In this document: one piece after another, positions 30,010-39,387 of the stretch
Numbering within the stretch: the first letter of the stretch is position 1
Layout: each line of letters begins with the position of its first letter
Assembly (NCBI RefSeq): GCF_001467535.1
Contig: NZ_LNZC01000002.1
Location: 315,740 to 379,739, forward strand
Direction of reading: 5' to 3'
Source: Legionella worsleiensis
GTDB lineage: Bacteria; Pseudomonadota; Gammaproteobacteria; Legionellales; Legionellaceae
DNA length: 64,000 nucleotides
Notes under the pieces: model-generated
Told to the model about the DNA's origin: nothing
Database searches by the model: none
Seen by the model: the letters and a program-made list of their open reading frames with translations, nothing else
Translations under genes and position numbers: made by a program

Positions 30010-31140
30010 ATGCGCAGTTTTGTTCTTGGCTTGTTGATGTTTGTTATCAATACGGCGTTTGCAGATGAGCTGATCGGTTTTGCTGCTTATGAAAATGGCG
30101 ATTACACTACTGCTTATCCTCATCTTATGCAGGCTGCTAAAGAAGGAAATGAGGAGGCCATGTATTTATTGGGGCGCATGCATCAGTATGGATATGGTGT
30201 TCCCGAAAATTTGGAACAAGCCCATCAATGGTATCTAAAATCTGCTGACAAAAATAACCCTTTATCTCAGCTAAGCCTTGGTTTTTTATATGATACTGGA
30301 AAAGGGGTTACACAAAATTATAATGAAGCATTTAAATGGTATATGAAGGCAGCGGAACAAGGAAATGCTATTGCACAAAGAAATGTGGGTTTGATGTACG
30401 CCACGGGTGATGGTGTTCCTCTTAGTGAAGACAATGCATTTAAGTGGTTTCAAAAAGCAGCTGAGCAAGGATACAGTAAGGCTCAGGTTAATTTGGGATA
30501 TCATTATATGACCGGTAAAGGAACGCCCAAAGATGTTAACAAAGCACTGGAATGGTATCAAAAAGCCGCCGAACAAGGTGATGAAAAAGGCGAGTACAGT
30601 TTAGGGTTGTTGTACAGTGGGGAGCAGGGTGGAGTTCCCGCTGATGATGCTGCCGCTTTCTATTGGTTCTCACAAGCTGCGCATCATGGTCATGTTAATG
30701 CACAGACTTATTTGGCTTATTATTATTTAAAAGGTTATGGCGTAGAGGCAAATCCCAAAAAAGCGGCCTATTGGTATCAGGCAGCTGCAGAAAAAGGGCA
30801 ACCGGAAGCTCAAGTGCAATTGGGACAATTACTCTTGACTGGAACAGGAGTAGATAAAGATTACCAACAAGCGGCGTATTGGTTTGGTAAATCAGCGAGT
30901 CAAGGTAACTCCGTTGGACAAGCTAAATTAGGCTACATGTATATGGCAGGTTTGGGTGTCGATAAAAACTGGGTTAAGGCTTATGCCTGGTTTAAAATTG
31001 CGGCGGATAACAAAAATGAAGAGGCTATAAAACAACTCAAGGCTTTGGAAGGAAAGCTTACCGATCAAGAAAAAATGGAAAGCGACAAATTCATCAAGGG
31101 ACTTGGACCTTTGAAAGTCCAGCAGAATTTTGATGACTAG
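30010..31140 (+). CDS. Exported Sel1-like repeat protein
   Basis: 376 residues. A signal peptide (ending near AFADE, residue 20) is followed by eight Sel1-like/TPR-type repeats of about 36 residues, each with the pattern AxxxLGxxYxxGxGVxxNxxxAxxWYxKAAxQG, and a short charged tail (LEGKLTDQEKMES). Legionella pneumophila has a small set of such proteins (LpnE, EnhC, LidL, Lpg1062, Lpg1356) that influence host entry and vacuole traffic; the size and place near the lsp cluster suit Lpg1356, a judgement from memory. It has its own transcription unit, between the thiolase terminator and the convergent lspK. Confidence 0.9.
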   Translation: MRSFVLGLLMFVINTAFADELIGFAAYENGDYTTAYPHLMQAAKEGNEEAMYLLGRMHQYGYGVPENLEQAHQWYLKSADKNNPLSQLSLGFLYDTGKGVTQNYNEAFKWYMKAAEQGNAIAQRNVGLMYATGDGVPLSEDNAFKWFQKAAEQGYSKAQVNLGYHYMTGKGTPKDVNKALEWYQKAAEQGDEKGEYSLGLLYSGEQGGVPADDAAAFYWFSQAAHHGHVNAQTYLAYYYLKGYGVEANPKKAAYWYQAAAEKGQPEAQVQLGQLLLTGTGVDKDYQQAAYWFGKSASQGNSVGQAKLGYMYMAGLGVDKNWVKAYAWFKIAADNKNEEAIKQLKALEGKLTDQEKMESDKFIKGLGPLKVQQNFDD

Positions 31141-31172
31141 CACCCTAACGAAACTATGAGTATTATTTAAGA

Positions 31173-31205
31173 GTAATTGCCAATGATATGGGCGTTGGGA
31201 ATTAC
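31173..31205. terminator. Hairpin between convergent Sel1 and lspK genes
   Basis: GTAATTGCCAA / TTGGGAATTAC, 11 bp with one mismatch, 11-base loop, placed at the meeting point of two convergent genes and overlapping the lspK stop codon. T tracts are weak on both sides, so termination strength is uncertain. Confidence 0.4.
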
Positions 31206-32143
31206 ATGTAATTCATACTCTCTCTTATAATGCGAACAGATATTTTTCCTTTTTTGTCTTTGTCACGTTTGAGCAAAGTATAAACTTTCAGTTTAAATTC
31301 ATCACTTTGAGCCACACTAATACTTAGGAAATAAGTGCTTTCTACGGTTATTTGTTTCATAGGCAGGTCAATTTTCCTGACCAGATCATTAATCTCTTTA
31401 AGCTGAGTAATGCCTGTTTCGCCTCTGGCCATCATAAGTTCGTTTATTTGGGCACTATTAAGACCATTACCGAGAGACATGAGTATTTTTGGAGATGCGG
31501 TATTGATATTAACCGGTGTTGTTTCAGGCAGTACCGTAATATAAGGTTCAAGAGCCAAATATAATGAAGCACTAACGTCTTTTACCAGTCGTAATTCAGA
31601 CAGGCTTTTCATGATCTGATGGCTGGAATTATATGCGGGTTTTTGTGATTGATAAAAAGAAGCAAATACATCGTTACCTTGAGCAAGATCATAAGGCCCA
31701 AGCCAGTTTTTTATCGCCAGGACGAAGTTTTTCTTATCCTGAGTATTCAAATTAGGAGCAAGGATACCCAGAAGATTACTAAAGGATAATTCGTATTGTT
31801 TTTCGAGCAGATTGTTGAGGTTAAAGCGAGCTTGCAGATCATAAAGCCCCCCTGACAGAGTGACTTGTTGATAAATCGATTGATAATTTTTAGGGAATTC
31901 TTTAACCATTCCTTGAGCATTAGCCTGAGTAAATTTATTTTTGTTATTTTTTAATTCACTTAAAGACCAAAATGTAACTCCCTGTGAGGCAAGATACATT
32001 TTGTCGTGAATAATCATCAAACGAGTTCTGTATATATCCAGTTGCAGGCGTGTGCTCATGGCAGTCGCAACAATAGCGACCAGGGTCATGATAAATAGAG
32101 CAGTAAGCAAAGCGCCTCCCAAAAGTGCTTTACGTGGATGCAT
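31202..32143 (-). CDS. lspK: Type II secretion minor pseudopilin LspK (GspK)
   Basis: 313 residues. The N-terminus has a prepilin-like leader and hydrophobic helix (GGALLTALFIMTLVAIVAT) without the Glu at position 5 of the mature protein, which is typical of GspK, the cap of the pseudopilus. The large globular domain contains the helix-hairpin-helix-like GspK segment (PVNINTASPKILMSLGNGL). It is the last gene of lspFGHIJK and overlaps lspJ by 14 bases. Confidence 0.93.
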   Translation of the reverse strand: MHPRKALLGGALLTALFIMTLVAIVATAMSTRLQLDIYRTRLMIIHDKMYLASQGVTFWSLSELKNNKNKFTQANAQGMVKEFPKNYQSIYQQVTLSGGLYDLQARFNLNNLLEKQYELSFSNLLGILAPNLNTQDKKNFVLAIKNWLGPYDLAQGNDVFASFYQSQKPAYNSSHQIMKSLSELRLVKDVSASLYLALEPYITVLPETTPVNINTASPKILMSLGNGLNSAQINELMMARGETGITQLKEINDLVRKIDLPMKQITVESTYFLSISVAQSDEFKLKVYTLLKRDKDKKGKISVRIIRESMNYM

Positions 32144-32747
32144 AAAGTGCCTCCGCTATGACAACCAAAAAGTTTAATTTACCCCAATCATCCAGGGTCA
32201 TATTGAGTTGGATGGCTTTGGGAAAGGGCTCTTGTTGTTGATTTTGGGCAAGCGCTTGTTCTCGCCATTCTGATAAAACGTTTAGATTTTGATTGAGGTA
32301 GCTGAAATAGCAATCGCTTAAATGATTTACCAACTCTTTATCTTCATAATCATTTCTGTCTAAAGGATCAAGGCTTGACCAGGTTCGACGTATCAGTTTT
32401 TCGTCCTCACAGATTAATGCAACCCGTTTCAGGCTGCTTCGTTTTTCAGAACTTTTGGGGTTAATGATCCCGTCTCGAGTGAATTCCAGATAACGTGGTT
32501 GTCCAACAAATCCGGGAAAAAGACGCATTTCATTTCCTCTAACAGGTCTATCAACAACCTGGATAGTATCTTGCTGGATTATACTTACTGCTAATTGCAA
32601 TGCGTTTAAACGCTCGGCTTGTTCATTAACTCGAGCACGGGCATTAAAGGCGTAGTATAAAGTTGAAGAGGTAATAGTGGCTAAAATAGAGAATACTGTC
32701 AGAGCGATTAAAATTTCAATCAAGGTAAAGCCCTTAAACTTCTTCAT
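32130..32747 (-). CDS. lspJ: Type II secretion minor pseudopilin LspJ (GspJ)
   Basis: 205 residues. Prepilin peptidase site MKKFKG/FTLIEILIALTVF with Glu5, then a beta-rich domain. GspJ, with GspI and GspK, forms the tip complex of the pseudopilus. It overlaps lspI by 4 bases and lspK by 14, so translation is coupled. Cleavage is expected by PilD, which is encoded elsewhere. Confidence 0.93.
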   Translation of the reverse strand: MKKFKGFTLIEILIALTVFSILATITSSTLYYAFNARARVNEQAERLNALQLAVSIIQQDTIQVVDRPVRGNEMRLFPGFVGQPRYLEFTRDGIINPKSSEKRSSLKRVALICEDEKLIRRTWSSLDPLDRNDYEDKELVNHLSDCYFSYLNQNLNVLSEWREQALAQNQQQEPFPKAIQLNMTLDDWGKLNFLVVIAEALYAST

Positions 32748-33130
32748 GGCAAATACCTGTACGCAATCAATTCTTCTCTGAATGGTCCTGATTGTTTTGA
32801 GCTAACTGAAATAGTAATCTGTTGGACTTTAGTTATAGGTGTGTTGCTAATTTTTGCTCTCCAGTACCACTGTTCTCCCAACATTTTTGTCGCCTGGGTT
32901 GATTCCTGGCTTTGATTTATCTGTAACAAATTTAACTGAATCATTGAAACACCCTGCATTGCAATCCAGTGACTGATGGTTTTTTCTTTGAGTCTATGGG
33001 TGTTTTCAATGTTTTGCGCCGTCGCTTTTAACAAAGCGGTTAAAGCAATAGCTATAATTGCAAGGGCAAGCAATACCTCGATTAATGTAAATCCACATAA
33101 ATTAATTTGAGTTTTGCGTTGAGGGATCAT
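32744..33130 (-). CDS. lspI: Type II secretion minor pseudopilin LspI (GspI)
   Basis: 128 residues. The leader MIPQRKTQINLCG is cut before FTLIEVLLALAIIAIALTA; the body has the short GspI fold with QWYWRAKIS near the middle. It starts the pseudopilus tip complex. It overlaps lspH by 4 bases. Confidence 0.92.
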   Translation of the reverse strand: MIPQRKTQINLCGFTLIEVLLALAIIAIALTALLKATAQNIENTHRLKEKTISHWIAMQGVSMIQLNLLQINQSQESTQATKMLGEQWYWRAKISNTPITKVQQITISVSSKQSGPFREELIAYRYLP

Positions 33131-33612
33131 TGAGGTTTTACCGCATCAAACGATAAAGTGCCATTATGGGTTCCTGTTAAAGTAGTCACCATTTCCTCTT
33201 TGATATTGGCAAACATAATGACAAATGGAGTCATGTCTCCCGATGAGTTGATTATTATCGCCGGAGTTCCCCCAGAGATTTTGTTGCCTGTTTTTAGGGT
33301 AATAACTGCATTTTTAGGGAAGTAATTTATTTTAAAAATCCCTTTATTCGATATTGGGCTCCATTGCCCGGATTCCTGAAATTTCAAAATTTGATAGCTG
33401 CGACTGTCAATACGAAGTCCCATAGTACTGCTTTCCAGAATTGCTTGATGCTGCGCCAGGCGTATTGCGTTTGCCATTTGTTCTGCCGCAAACCGAATGC
33501 GTTTGCTTTCTCCAAAGTCCCCAAAAGAAATTAAGGCAAAACCTGCGGTAATGCCTAAAATCACGATAACTATGAGGATCTCGATTAAAGTGAAGCCTCG
33601 ATTAGTGGTCAT
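33127..33612 (-). CDS. lspH: Type II secretion pseudopilin LspH (GspH)
   Basis: 161 residues from ATG 33612, which gives the prepilin leader MTTNRG/FTLIEILIVIVILGI; the open frame extends 64 codons upstream through lspG in another frame and that part is not real. It is a minor pseudopilin that links tip and shaft. It overlaps the end of lspG by 11 bases. Confidence 0.92.
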   Translation of the reverse strand: MTTNRGFTLIEILIVIVILGITAGFALISFGDFGESKRIRFAAEQMANAIRLAQHQAILESSTMGLRIDSRSYQILKFQESGQWSPISNKGIFKINYFPKNAVITLKTGNKISGGTPAIIINSSGDMTPFVIMFANIKEEMVTTLTGTHNGTLSFDAVKPQ

Positions 33613-34021
33613 CCCAATTACCAATCTCCGCATTGATGCCTGTGCCTCCGGGTTGTCCCTCTGCACCCAGAGTGAATACATCAACATCTCCATGTTGTCC
33701 CGGATTGAGGTACAAATAATCTCTGCCCCATGGATCTTTAGGAACCGATTTGAGATATTGTTTCCAGTTAGCAGGAGAGGGGTTGTTGGTTGGTTTTTCG
33801 ACAAGAGCGATTAAACCCTGATCTGTGGTTGGATAAAACCCGTTATCGAGCTTATAAAGATCCAGTGCATTTTGAATGGCCAGAACATCTTGTTTGGCTT
33901 TTACTTTTCGTGCTTCATCAGGGCGTCCCATGATTTTGGGCACGACAATAGATGCGAGAATGCCTAAGATAACAACAACAACCATAATTTCGATTAAAGA
34001 AAAACCTTTTTGCTTGTTCAT
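33602..34021 (-). CDS. lspG: Type II secretion major pseudopilin LspG (GspG)
   Basis: 139 residues from ATG 34021. Leader MNKQKG/FSLIEIMVVVVILGIL, then the GspG hallmarks: VKAKQDVLAIQNALDLYKLDNG, YPTTDQGL and the calcium-binding C-terminal loop (LGAEGQPGGTGINAEIGNW). It polymerises into the piston-like pseudopilus. A start five codons further up (34036) lengthens the leader without benefit. It lies 75 bases downstream of lspF. Confidence 0.95.
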   Translation of the reverse strand: MNKQKGFSLIEIMVVVVILGILASIVVPKIMGRPDEARKVKAKQDVLAIQNALDLYKLDNGFYPTTDQGLIALVEKPTNNPSPANWKQYLKSVPKDPWGRDYLYLNPGQHGDVDVFTLGAEGQPGGTGINAEIGNWDDH

Positions 34022-34096
34022 TGATGTTCCTCTCAAAACTTTAGGGTAAATTATAACATGCTTCTGTTTCGGTGATGAATAAATAATGTTTGTCGT

Positions 34097-35296
34097 TCAA
34101 GCCACCAGTTGTTCCATAGAAAATACAGGCAATAATGTTGCCAGGACTATAAACAAAACAACTGCCCCCATAAATAAAATGACTAAAGGTTCCAATAGAG
34201 TTAAAGACGTATCAATAAGTCGTTTGACTTCATTATCCAAATGGCTCGCTGCTCTTTCCATCATATTGGAAAGTTGGCCACTTTTTTCACCACTGGCAAT
34301 TAGGTGAATGGCCATAGGGCTAATATAATGTGTTTCTTTCAGAGCTTCACTTATTCCGCTTCCTTCTCTTACTCTGAGTGTTGCCGTATCAAAAGACTGG
34401 CGCATTACGACATTGGTAACCAGGCTTGCTGAAACACGCATGGTTTCAAGTACGCTAACGCCTGCGGCGAACAAGATACCAAAGGTATGGATGTATCGTG
34501 CAACATTAATGGTTTTTACCAGATAGGATATTATGGGTAATTTTAATAAAAAATAATGCCATGTTGTTTTAATTTTGATGTTGTTCAAACTTTTTTTAAA
34601 CCCTACTACCATCATCATTAAAACAGCCAGGCTGTACAGACCATAAGACTTGATGTAATCGCTTATCTTGATTAAAAGCACGGTCATACCCGGAAGGGTT
34701 TGACCGCTATTGGTAAACACTTCTATTATTTTGGGTACAACAAAGGTAAGTAAAAAGCTGATGATGGCCGTAGAGACCAGAATCATCAGTATGGGGTATA
34801 TAAGCGCTTGTTGTACTTTTTGTCTGGTTTGTTGTTGATTTTCGGTGTAATCAGCCAGCTTTTCCAAAACCAAATCAAGTCGACCTGTTTGCTCCCCTGA
34901 GCCCACAGTAGCCCTATAGAGTTCTGGAAATGCGTTAGGGTAATAAGACATAGCCTGCGCTAACCCATATCCCTCAAGAACTTTGGCGCGAATACCTATG
35001 ATTAGTTCTCTGACTTTATCTTTTTCAGTTTGTTCGCTAACGCCTCGCAAGGATTCCTCTACAGGAATTCCTGCCGCAAGCAAGGTGGCTAATTGTCGCG
35101 TTAATAATGAGAGATCAGCTGCGGAAATTTTACCTTTAGTATTGCCTGTGCGCTGCTGAGCCAGCGCATGAACCTGGGTAGGTATAAAGCCCTGATCTCT
35201 TAATAATTGTCGGGCATGGCGCTCGGAATCCGCTTCGATAACCCCTTTGTTCACACTGCCATTTTTCTTCAGCGCCTGGTATTGGTATGCGCCCAT
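34097..35296 (-). CDS. lspF: Type II secretion inner-membrane platform protein LspF (GspF)
   Basis: 399 residues. Two repeated T2SF domains (about residues 65-190 and 270-395), three membrane helices, and the conserved SGEQTGRLDLVLEKLADY and ASGEKSGQLSNMMERAA elements. GspF couples the cytoplasmic ATPase LspE to pseudopilus growth. It is the first gene of lspFGHIJK; the ATG 35296 is 98 bases from the divergent glnA start, so the operon promoter must lie in that gap. Confidence 0.95.
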   Translation of the reverse strand: MGAYQYQALKKNGSVNKGVIEADSERHARQLLRDQGFIPTQVHALAQQRTGNTKGKISAADLSLLTRQLATLLAAGIPVEESLRGVSEQTEKDKVRELIIGIRAKVLEGYGLAQAMSYYPNAFPELYRATVGSGEQTGRLDLVLEKLADYTENQQQTRQKVQQALIYPILMILVSTAIISFLLTFVVPKIIEVFTNSGQTLPGMTVLLIKISDYIKSYGLYSLAVLMMMVVGFKKSLNNIKIKTTWHYFLLKLPIISYLVKTINVARYIHTFGILFAAGVSVLETMRVSASLVTNVVMRQSFDTATLRVREGSGISEALKETHYISPMAIHLIASGEKSGQLSNMMERAASHLDNEVKRLIDTSLTLLEPLVILFMGAVVLFIVLATLLPVFSMEQLVA

Positions 35297-35336
35297 ATTC
35301 TTTTAGATGAAGGATAAAACTATAGAGTGTAATCTA

Positions 35337-35366
35337 TTGGGATTCATAAGTCACTTAAGGTACACT
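35337..35366 (+). promoter_or_regulatory. Candidate sigma-70 promoter of glnA
   Basis: TTGGGA (35337-35342), 18-base spacer, TACACT (35361-35366), 28 bases before the glnA ATG. Each box matches the consensus in four of six positions. No sigma-54 element (TGGCAC-N5-TTGC) is visible in the lspF-glnA gap. Confidence 0.35.
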
Positions 35367-35394
35367 ATATCCGGACTATCCAGGAGATTATAAA

Positions 35395-36804
35395 ATGAGT
35401 ATAAATGTAGTACTTGATGCAATAAAGGAACATGATGCAAAATTTATTGATCTGAGATTTACTGATATTCGTGGTAAAGAACAGCATATTTCTCTACCCG
35501 TTTCAGCAATAGACGATGATTTTATCAAAAATGGAAAGTTGATTGATGGCTCTTCCTTCAAAGGTTGGCAAAAAATCCATCAGTCTGACTTGGCACTGCT
35601 ACCTGATTTAAATTCAATCAAGCTTGATCCCTTTTTTCAGGATAATACTCTTTTTATACGTTGTAATGTTGTTGACCCTCAGACCATGCTTGGTTATGAG
35701 CGTTGCCCTCGTTCTATTGCTCAACGTGCCGAAGCCTATTTGCAATCTACTGGAATTGCAGACGTTGTAAATTTTGGTCCAGAGCCTGAGTTTTTCCTTT
35801 TTGATAATGTGCGCTGGGAAACTAATATCAGTGGTTCTTTTTATGCAATAGACTCTGATGAAGCACAATGGAATTCTGGTAAAGAAATGGAAGGTGGCAA
35901 TATAGGTCATCGTCCTCCCTTAAAAGGTGGTTATTTCCCTGTACCTCCAGTTGATTCCTCACACGATATCCGATCTGCTATTTGCTTGACTTTAGAATCT
36001 TTGGGTACTGTAGTTGAAGCGCATCATCATGAAGTGGCAACCGCAAACCAATGTGAGGTCGCTACCCGCTTTAACAGCCTGACTCAAAAAGCAGATGAAA
36101 TACAAATTTTAAAATACGTCATCCATAACGTGGCTCATAATTACGGCAAAACTGCTACATTTATGCCTAAACCTTTAGTTGGGGATAACGGAAGCGGCAT
36201 GCATTGCCACCAATCCTTAACCAAGGACGGCGTCAATTTATTTTCAGGCGATCAATATGCTGGTTTGTCTGATACCGCACTTTATTATATTGGTGGAATT
36301 ATTAAACACGCTCGTGCGCTAAATGCTTTTACCAATCCATCAACTAACAGTTACAAGCGGTTGGTTCCTGGGTTTGAAGCGCCGGTTTTATTAGCCTATT
36401 CAGCTAGAAATCGCTCCGCTGCAATTCGTATTCCGCATGTGAATAATCCTAAAGGTCGCCGCATTGAAGTGCGTTTTCCGGATCCAACAGCTAATCCTTA
36501 TCTGGCTTTTGCCGCTATGATGATGGCTGGTCTTGATGGAATTCAGAAAAAAATTCATCCAGGTCAACCGATGGATAAAGACCTTTATGATTTGCCGCCT
36601 GAGGAACTTGTTGATGTTCCGACTGTGTGTTCTTCACTGGAGCAGGCTATGGATCATCTGAAAACGGATCATGAGTTTTTGTTGCACGGTGATGTGTTTA
36701 CCCGAGATTTCATTAACAATTATATTGCGATGAAAGAAGAAGAAATCACCAAAATCAGAAGCTTGACGCATCCTTATGAATTTGAGCTTTATTACAGTCT
36801 CTAA
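35395..36804 (+). CDS. glnA: Glutamine synthetase type I
   Basis: 469 residues, the length of the adenylylated GSI-beta group. Signatures: the N-terminal [22 protein letters not shown], the ATP-binding [16 protein letters not shown] and the adenylylation loop [10 protein letters not shown] with Tyr398. It forms glutamine from glutamate and ammonia. A CAGGAG site lies upstream of the ATG. The gene stands alone from ntrBC; a DUF4124 protein follows after 11 bases, a pairing common in gammaproteobacteria. Confidence 0.97.
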   Translation: MSINVVLDAIKEHDAKFIDLRFTDIRGKEQHISLPVSAIDDDFIKNGKLIDGSSFKGWQKIHQSDLALLPDLNSIKLDPFFQDNTLFIRCNVVDPQTMLGYERCPRSIAQRAEAYLQSTGIADVVNFGPEPEFFLFDNVRWETNISGSFYAIDSDEAQWNSGKEMEGGNIGHRPPLKGGYFPVPPVDSSHDIRSAICLTLESLGTVVEAHHHEVATANQCEVATRFNSLTQKADEIQILKYVIHNVAHNYGKTATFMPKPLVGDNGSGMHCHQSLTKDGVNLFSGDQYAGLSDTALYYIGGIIKHARALNAFTNPSTNSYKRLVPGFEAPVLLAYSARNRSAAIRIPHVNNPKGRRIEVRFPDPTANPYLAFAAMMMAGLDGIQKKIHPGQPMDKDLYDLPPEELVDVPTVCSSLEQAMDHLKTDHEFLLHGDVFTRDFINNYIAMKEEEITKIRSLTHPYEFELYYSL

Positions 36805-36815
36805 GGAATCAACCA

Positions 36816-37364
36816 ATGATTAGGCTACTTCTGGCTGTTACATCTTTTTTGATGATTAGTGTTGCACATGCGCAAATTTACAAATGGATTGACAGCCAAG
36901 GAGTAGTTCATTTTAGCGATAAGCCTCATCCTGGTTCAGAACAAATCACTATTCCTAATGTTCCAGGGTATTCACCTCCTGTAGGCCAAAATACGGGTGG
37001 TCAGCAAAATCAGGAACAACAATCAACAGCCCAAGAAGAACAAAATCAATACACAAAAATTGCAATCATTCAACCACTTAATGAAGCCACTATACGAAAT
37101 AATCAAGGATTTGTTCTGGTCGCTGTTGAAATGGAGCCTGCACTGGCTGATGGAGATAATTTGCAACTTTTGTTTGATGGTGCTCCAATGGGTGAACCTC
37201 AGCCGAATCTGGTCTTTCAGTTAAATGGAATTTACAGGGGAAAACATACATTAGCTGTTCAGATCATTAATTCTGAAGGTGAAGTGCTTCTTACCAGTGA
37301 AAATATTACTATTTTTATGCATAGACCTCGAGTGGGTATGGTTCCGGGAACCAGAAGAAACTAA
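36816..37364 (+). CDS. Exported DUF4124-domain protein
   Basis: 182 residues. A signal peptide (MIRLLLAVTSFLMISVAHA) is followed at once by the DUF4124 motif QIYKWIDSQGVVHFSDKPHP (residues 20-39), then a Gln/Asn-rich linker (about 58-80) and an Ig-like C-terminal half (about 85-170). Function is unknown; such proteins often follow glnA. A GGA-containing site (TAAGGAATC) precedes the ATG, and the gap to glnA is 11 bases, suggesting co-transcription. Confidence 0.88.
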   Translation: MIRLLLAVTSFLMISVAHAQIYKWIDSQGVVHFSDKPHPGSEQITIPNVPGYSPPVGQNTGGQQNQEQQSTAQEEQNQYTKIAIIQPLNEATIRNNQGFVLVAVEMEPALADGDNLQLLFDGAPMGEPQPNLVFQLNGIYRGKHTLAVQIINSEGEVLLTSENITIFMHRPRVGMVPGTRRN

Positions 37365-37535
37365 AAAAACATCGATTTTTCTCATTACCAGACACGCATG
37401 GAATGAGATGTGTCATAACGGTACTAACTCAAAATGAGATACCATAAGTCTCTGGTGTTGCTTTTGGGCTTGGCGTTTTTTTTAAATGCTGTTAGATTAG
37501 GCTGATTGTTATTCGTGTTCACAGGTATGCCGCTC

Positions 37536-38309
37536 ATGTTTACTCTTTTGTCTCCTGCAAAAAAGTTATTACCCATTACCAAACCTTTTCCCAACGAAAC
37601 AACGGAACCCGTTTTAATTAACAGGGCGCTTTTGTTGGCAAAAATAATGAAATCCAAGACTAGTGAGGATATTGCACAATTAATGGATTTATCCAGGGAT
37701 TTGGCTGTTTTAAATTACGACCGATATCAACGCTTTCAATGTGCAGACGTTTCTGGTTTAGATTCATATCCGGCTTTGTATTTATTTCAGGGTGATGTAT
37801 ATCAAGGATTACAAGCCAAAACCTGGAATTATGACGACATCATTTATTCACAATCGCATTTAGGCATTTTATCGGGTCTTTATGGGCTTCTAAAACCCTT
37901 GGACAGAATTCAGCCCTATAGACTTGAGATGGGGGTTCAATTAAACAATCCTCAAGGAAAAAATCTCTACGATTTTTGGCGTGAGCCAGTCACTGCTGCT
38001 TTAAACGAACATTTGGCTCATGATCCAAACCCTGTTTTAATTAATTTGGCATCTAGTGAGTACTTTAAAGCCATTGATATAAAAAAAATTAACTATCCTG
38101 TTGTGACTATTAATTTTTATGAACATAAAAATAACCAAATTAAAATGATAGGCATCTATGCTAAAAAAGCGCGGGGATTAATGGCAAAATATTTGATGCA
38201 CAATAGAATTGATTCAGTTGATGGCATAAAACAGTTTAACGATACCGGATACCGATTCAATGAATCATCCTCATCAGCTCATCATTTGGATTTTATCAGA
38301 GATCACTAA
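37536..38309 (+). CDS. yaaA: YaaA/DUF328 family peroxide-stress protein
   Basis: 257 residues from ATG 37536 (MFTLLSPAKKL), matching the start of E. coli YaaA (258 residues). Conserved pieces: LSPAKKLL, FQGDVYQGLQAKTW, LSGLYGLLKPLDRIQPYRLEMG and NLASSEYFKAI. YaaA binds DNA and limits free iron and oxidative damage under peroxide. An upstream ATG at 37527 and a TTG at 37506 are possible but are not supported by the family; an ACAGG site lies 10 bases before 37536. The 170 bases between the preceding gene and this one show no clear promoter. Confidence 0.9.
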   Translation: MFTLLSPAKKLLPITKPFPNETTEPVLINRALLLAKIMKSKTSEDIAQLMDLSRDLAVLNYDRYQRFQCADVSGLDSYPALYLFQGDVYQGLQAKTWNYDDIIYSQSHLGILSGLYGLLKPLDRIQPYRLEMGVQLNNPQGKNLYDFWREPVTAALNEHLAHDPNPVLINLASSEYFKAIDIKKINYPVVTINFYEHKNNQIKMIGIYAKKARGLMAKYLMHNRIDSVDGIKQFNDTGYRFNESSSSAHHLDFIRDH

Positions 38310-38333
38310 GTTTATAACAGGTTTGGGCTTCGT

Positions 38334-39233
38334 ATGTGGAATTTATCAAGCAGAATTCATAGGCTCAATCACTTCCCTAATCATGGGGTGGTGTGTTACG
38401 CCAAAAGAGATGATGAATTGGGCTGTGGTATCAGTGGCTCAAAAATTCGTAAATATGCCAGTTTAATGCCTTATTTACTTCATGAGGGCATCAAGCATTT
38501 AATCATTATAGCTGGGCCACAGTCCAATAATTTGCTCGCTGCTTTGCAAATCGCAAGAGAGTTTCAAATGAGGGTTACCGCTTTTTTGCTTCAGCCGAAA
38601 ACTGCTGAAATACGGGGTAATTTTAAATTAAGTCGTCTATTTCTGGAAGAACACGAAATTGTTTGGGTGAACAGGAATGATTGGTCAGTTGTTAATGATC
38701 TCGCCAATAAGTACCTTAAAGATCTTAAAGAGCCGGGATTTGTTCTTACAGAAGGAGCCAGTGTTACGGCCGCAATGGAGGGTGCTATAAGCCTTGCCAA
38801 GGACATTATAGATAATGAAAAGCTAACAGGAATCAAATTTCAACACATTTTTGTTGATGCCGGTACAGGCTTTTCAGCTGCTGGATTAATTAAGGGGTTG
38901 ACTGATATCAATCACCAGGCAATGATTTATGTGCTGTTACTGGCTGATGATGAATGTACGTTTAAAACGAAGCTCTATGATTGGATAGGGATGATCCCTC
39001 ATAAAGTTCATTGTTTTTATCCCTCTACTGCGAAGTCATTTGGTTCTTTAAATCATACCATTCGGTGTGAAATCAAACGTTTGGCTCGTGAAGAAGGCAT
39101 ACTGGCTGATCCCATTTATTCTGCAAAATTATTTCATTCTGCAAGACAATTTACAGAACAACAGCATTTGCAAGGTAATGTATTGATTATTCATTCAGGA
39201 GGAACCCTGACTATGGCTGGATTTGAGTGGTAA
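38334..39233 (+). CDS. PLP-dependent ACC deaminase/D-cysteine desulfhydrase family protein
   Basis: 299 residues. Recognised features are AKRDDELGCGISGSKIRKY, in which the Lys of GSKIRKY should bind PLP, IAGPQSNNLLAAL, and the phosphate-binding VDAGTGFSAAGLIKGL. It belongs to fold-type II enzymes such as DcyD and 1-aminocyclopropane-1-carboxylate deaminase. The N-terminus is about 20-30 residues shorter than usual and no good ribosome binding site precedes ATG 38334. The canonical GGNK is replaced by SGSK, so substrate assignment is open. It follows yaaA by 24 bases. Confidence 0.8.
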   Translation: MWNLSSRIHRLNHFPNHGVVCYAKRDDELGCGISGSKIRKYASLMPYLLHEGIKHLIIIAGPQSNNLLAALQIAREFQMRVTAFLLQPKTAEIRGNFKLSRLFLEEHEIVWVNRNDWSVVNDLANKYLKDLKEPGFVLTEGASVTAAMEGAISLAKDIIDNEKLTGIKFQHIFVDAGTGFSAAGLIKGLTDINHQAMIYVLLLADDECTFKTKLYDWIGMIPHKVHCFYPSTAKSFGSLNHTIRCEIKRLAREEGILADPIYSAKLFHSARQFTEQQHLQGNVLIIHSGGTLTMAGFEW

Positions 39234-39318
39234 TGCTTTAAGACAATCCTGAGTGATAGTATCTGTTTGAATAACAGGTTTTATTTGTAAGTAATTGCGG
39301 ATTAATTATCCACTGCTA

Positions 39319-39346
39319 CTTGAAATTTAAGAATATACCCTCATAT
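39319..39346 (+). promoter_or_regulatory. Sigma-32 (heat-shock) promoter of htpG
   Basis: CTTGAAA (39319-39325) matches the sigma-32 -35 consensus exactly; after 13 bases comes CCTCATAT (39339-39346) against the -10 consensus CCCCATnT. The predicted start is about 35 bases before the htpG ATG. This fits HtpG being a heat-shock protein. Confidence 0.85.
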
Positions 39347-39387
39347 AGGAACCATTATTTCTTAAATGAAGAACAGGAGATCGTGTA

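Noticed and set aside
33612-33804. Extended N-terminus for lspH
   Set aside because: The stretch lies in lspG in another frame, and the prepilin leader starts at 33612.
35297-35394. Sigma-54 promoter for glnA
   Set aside because: No TGGCAC-N5-TTGC element was found in the gap.
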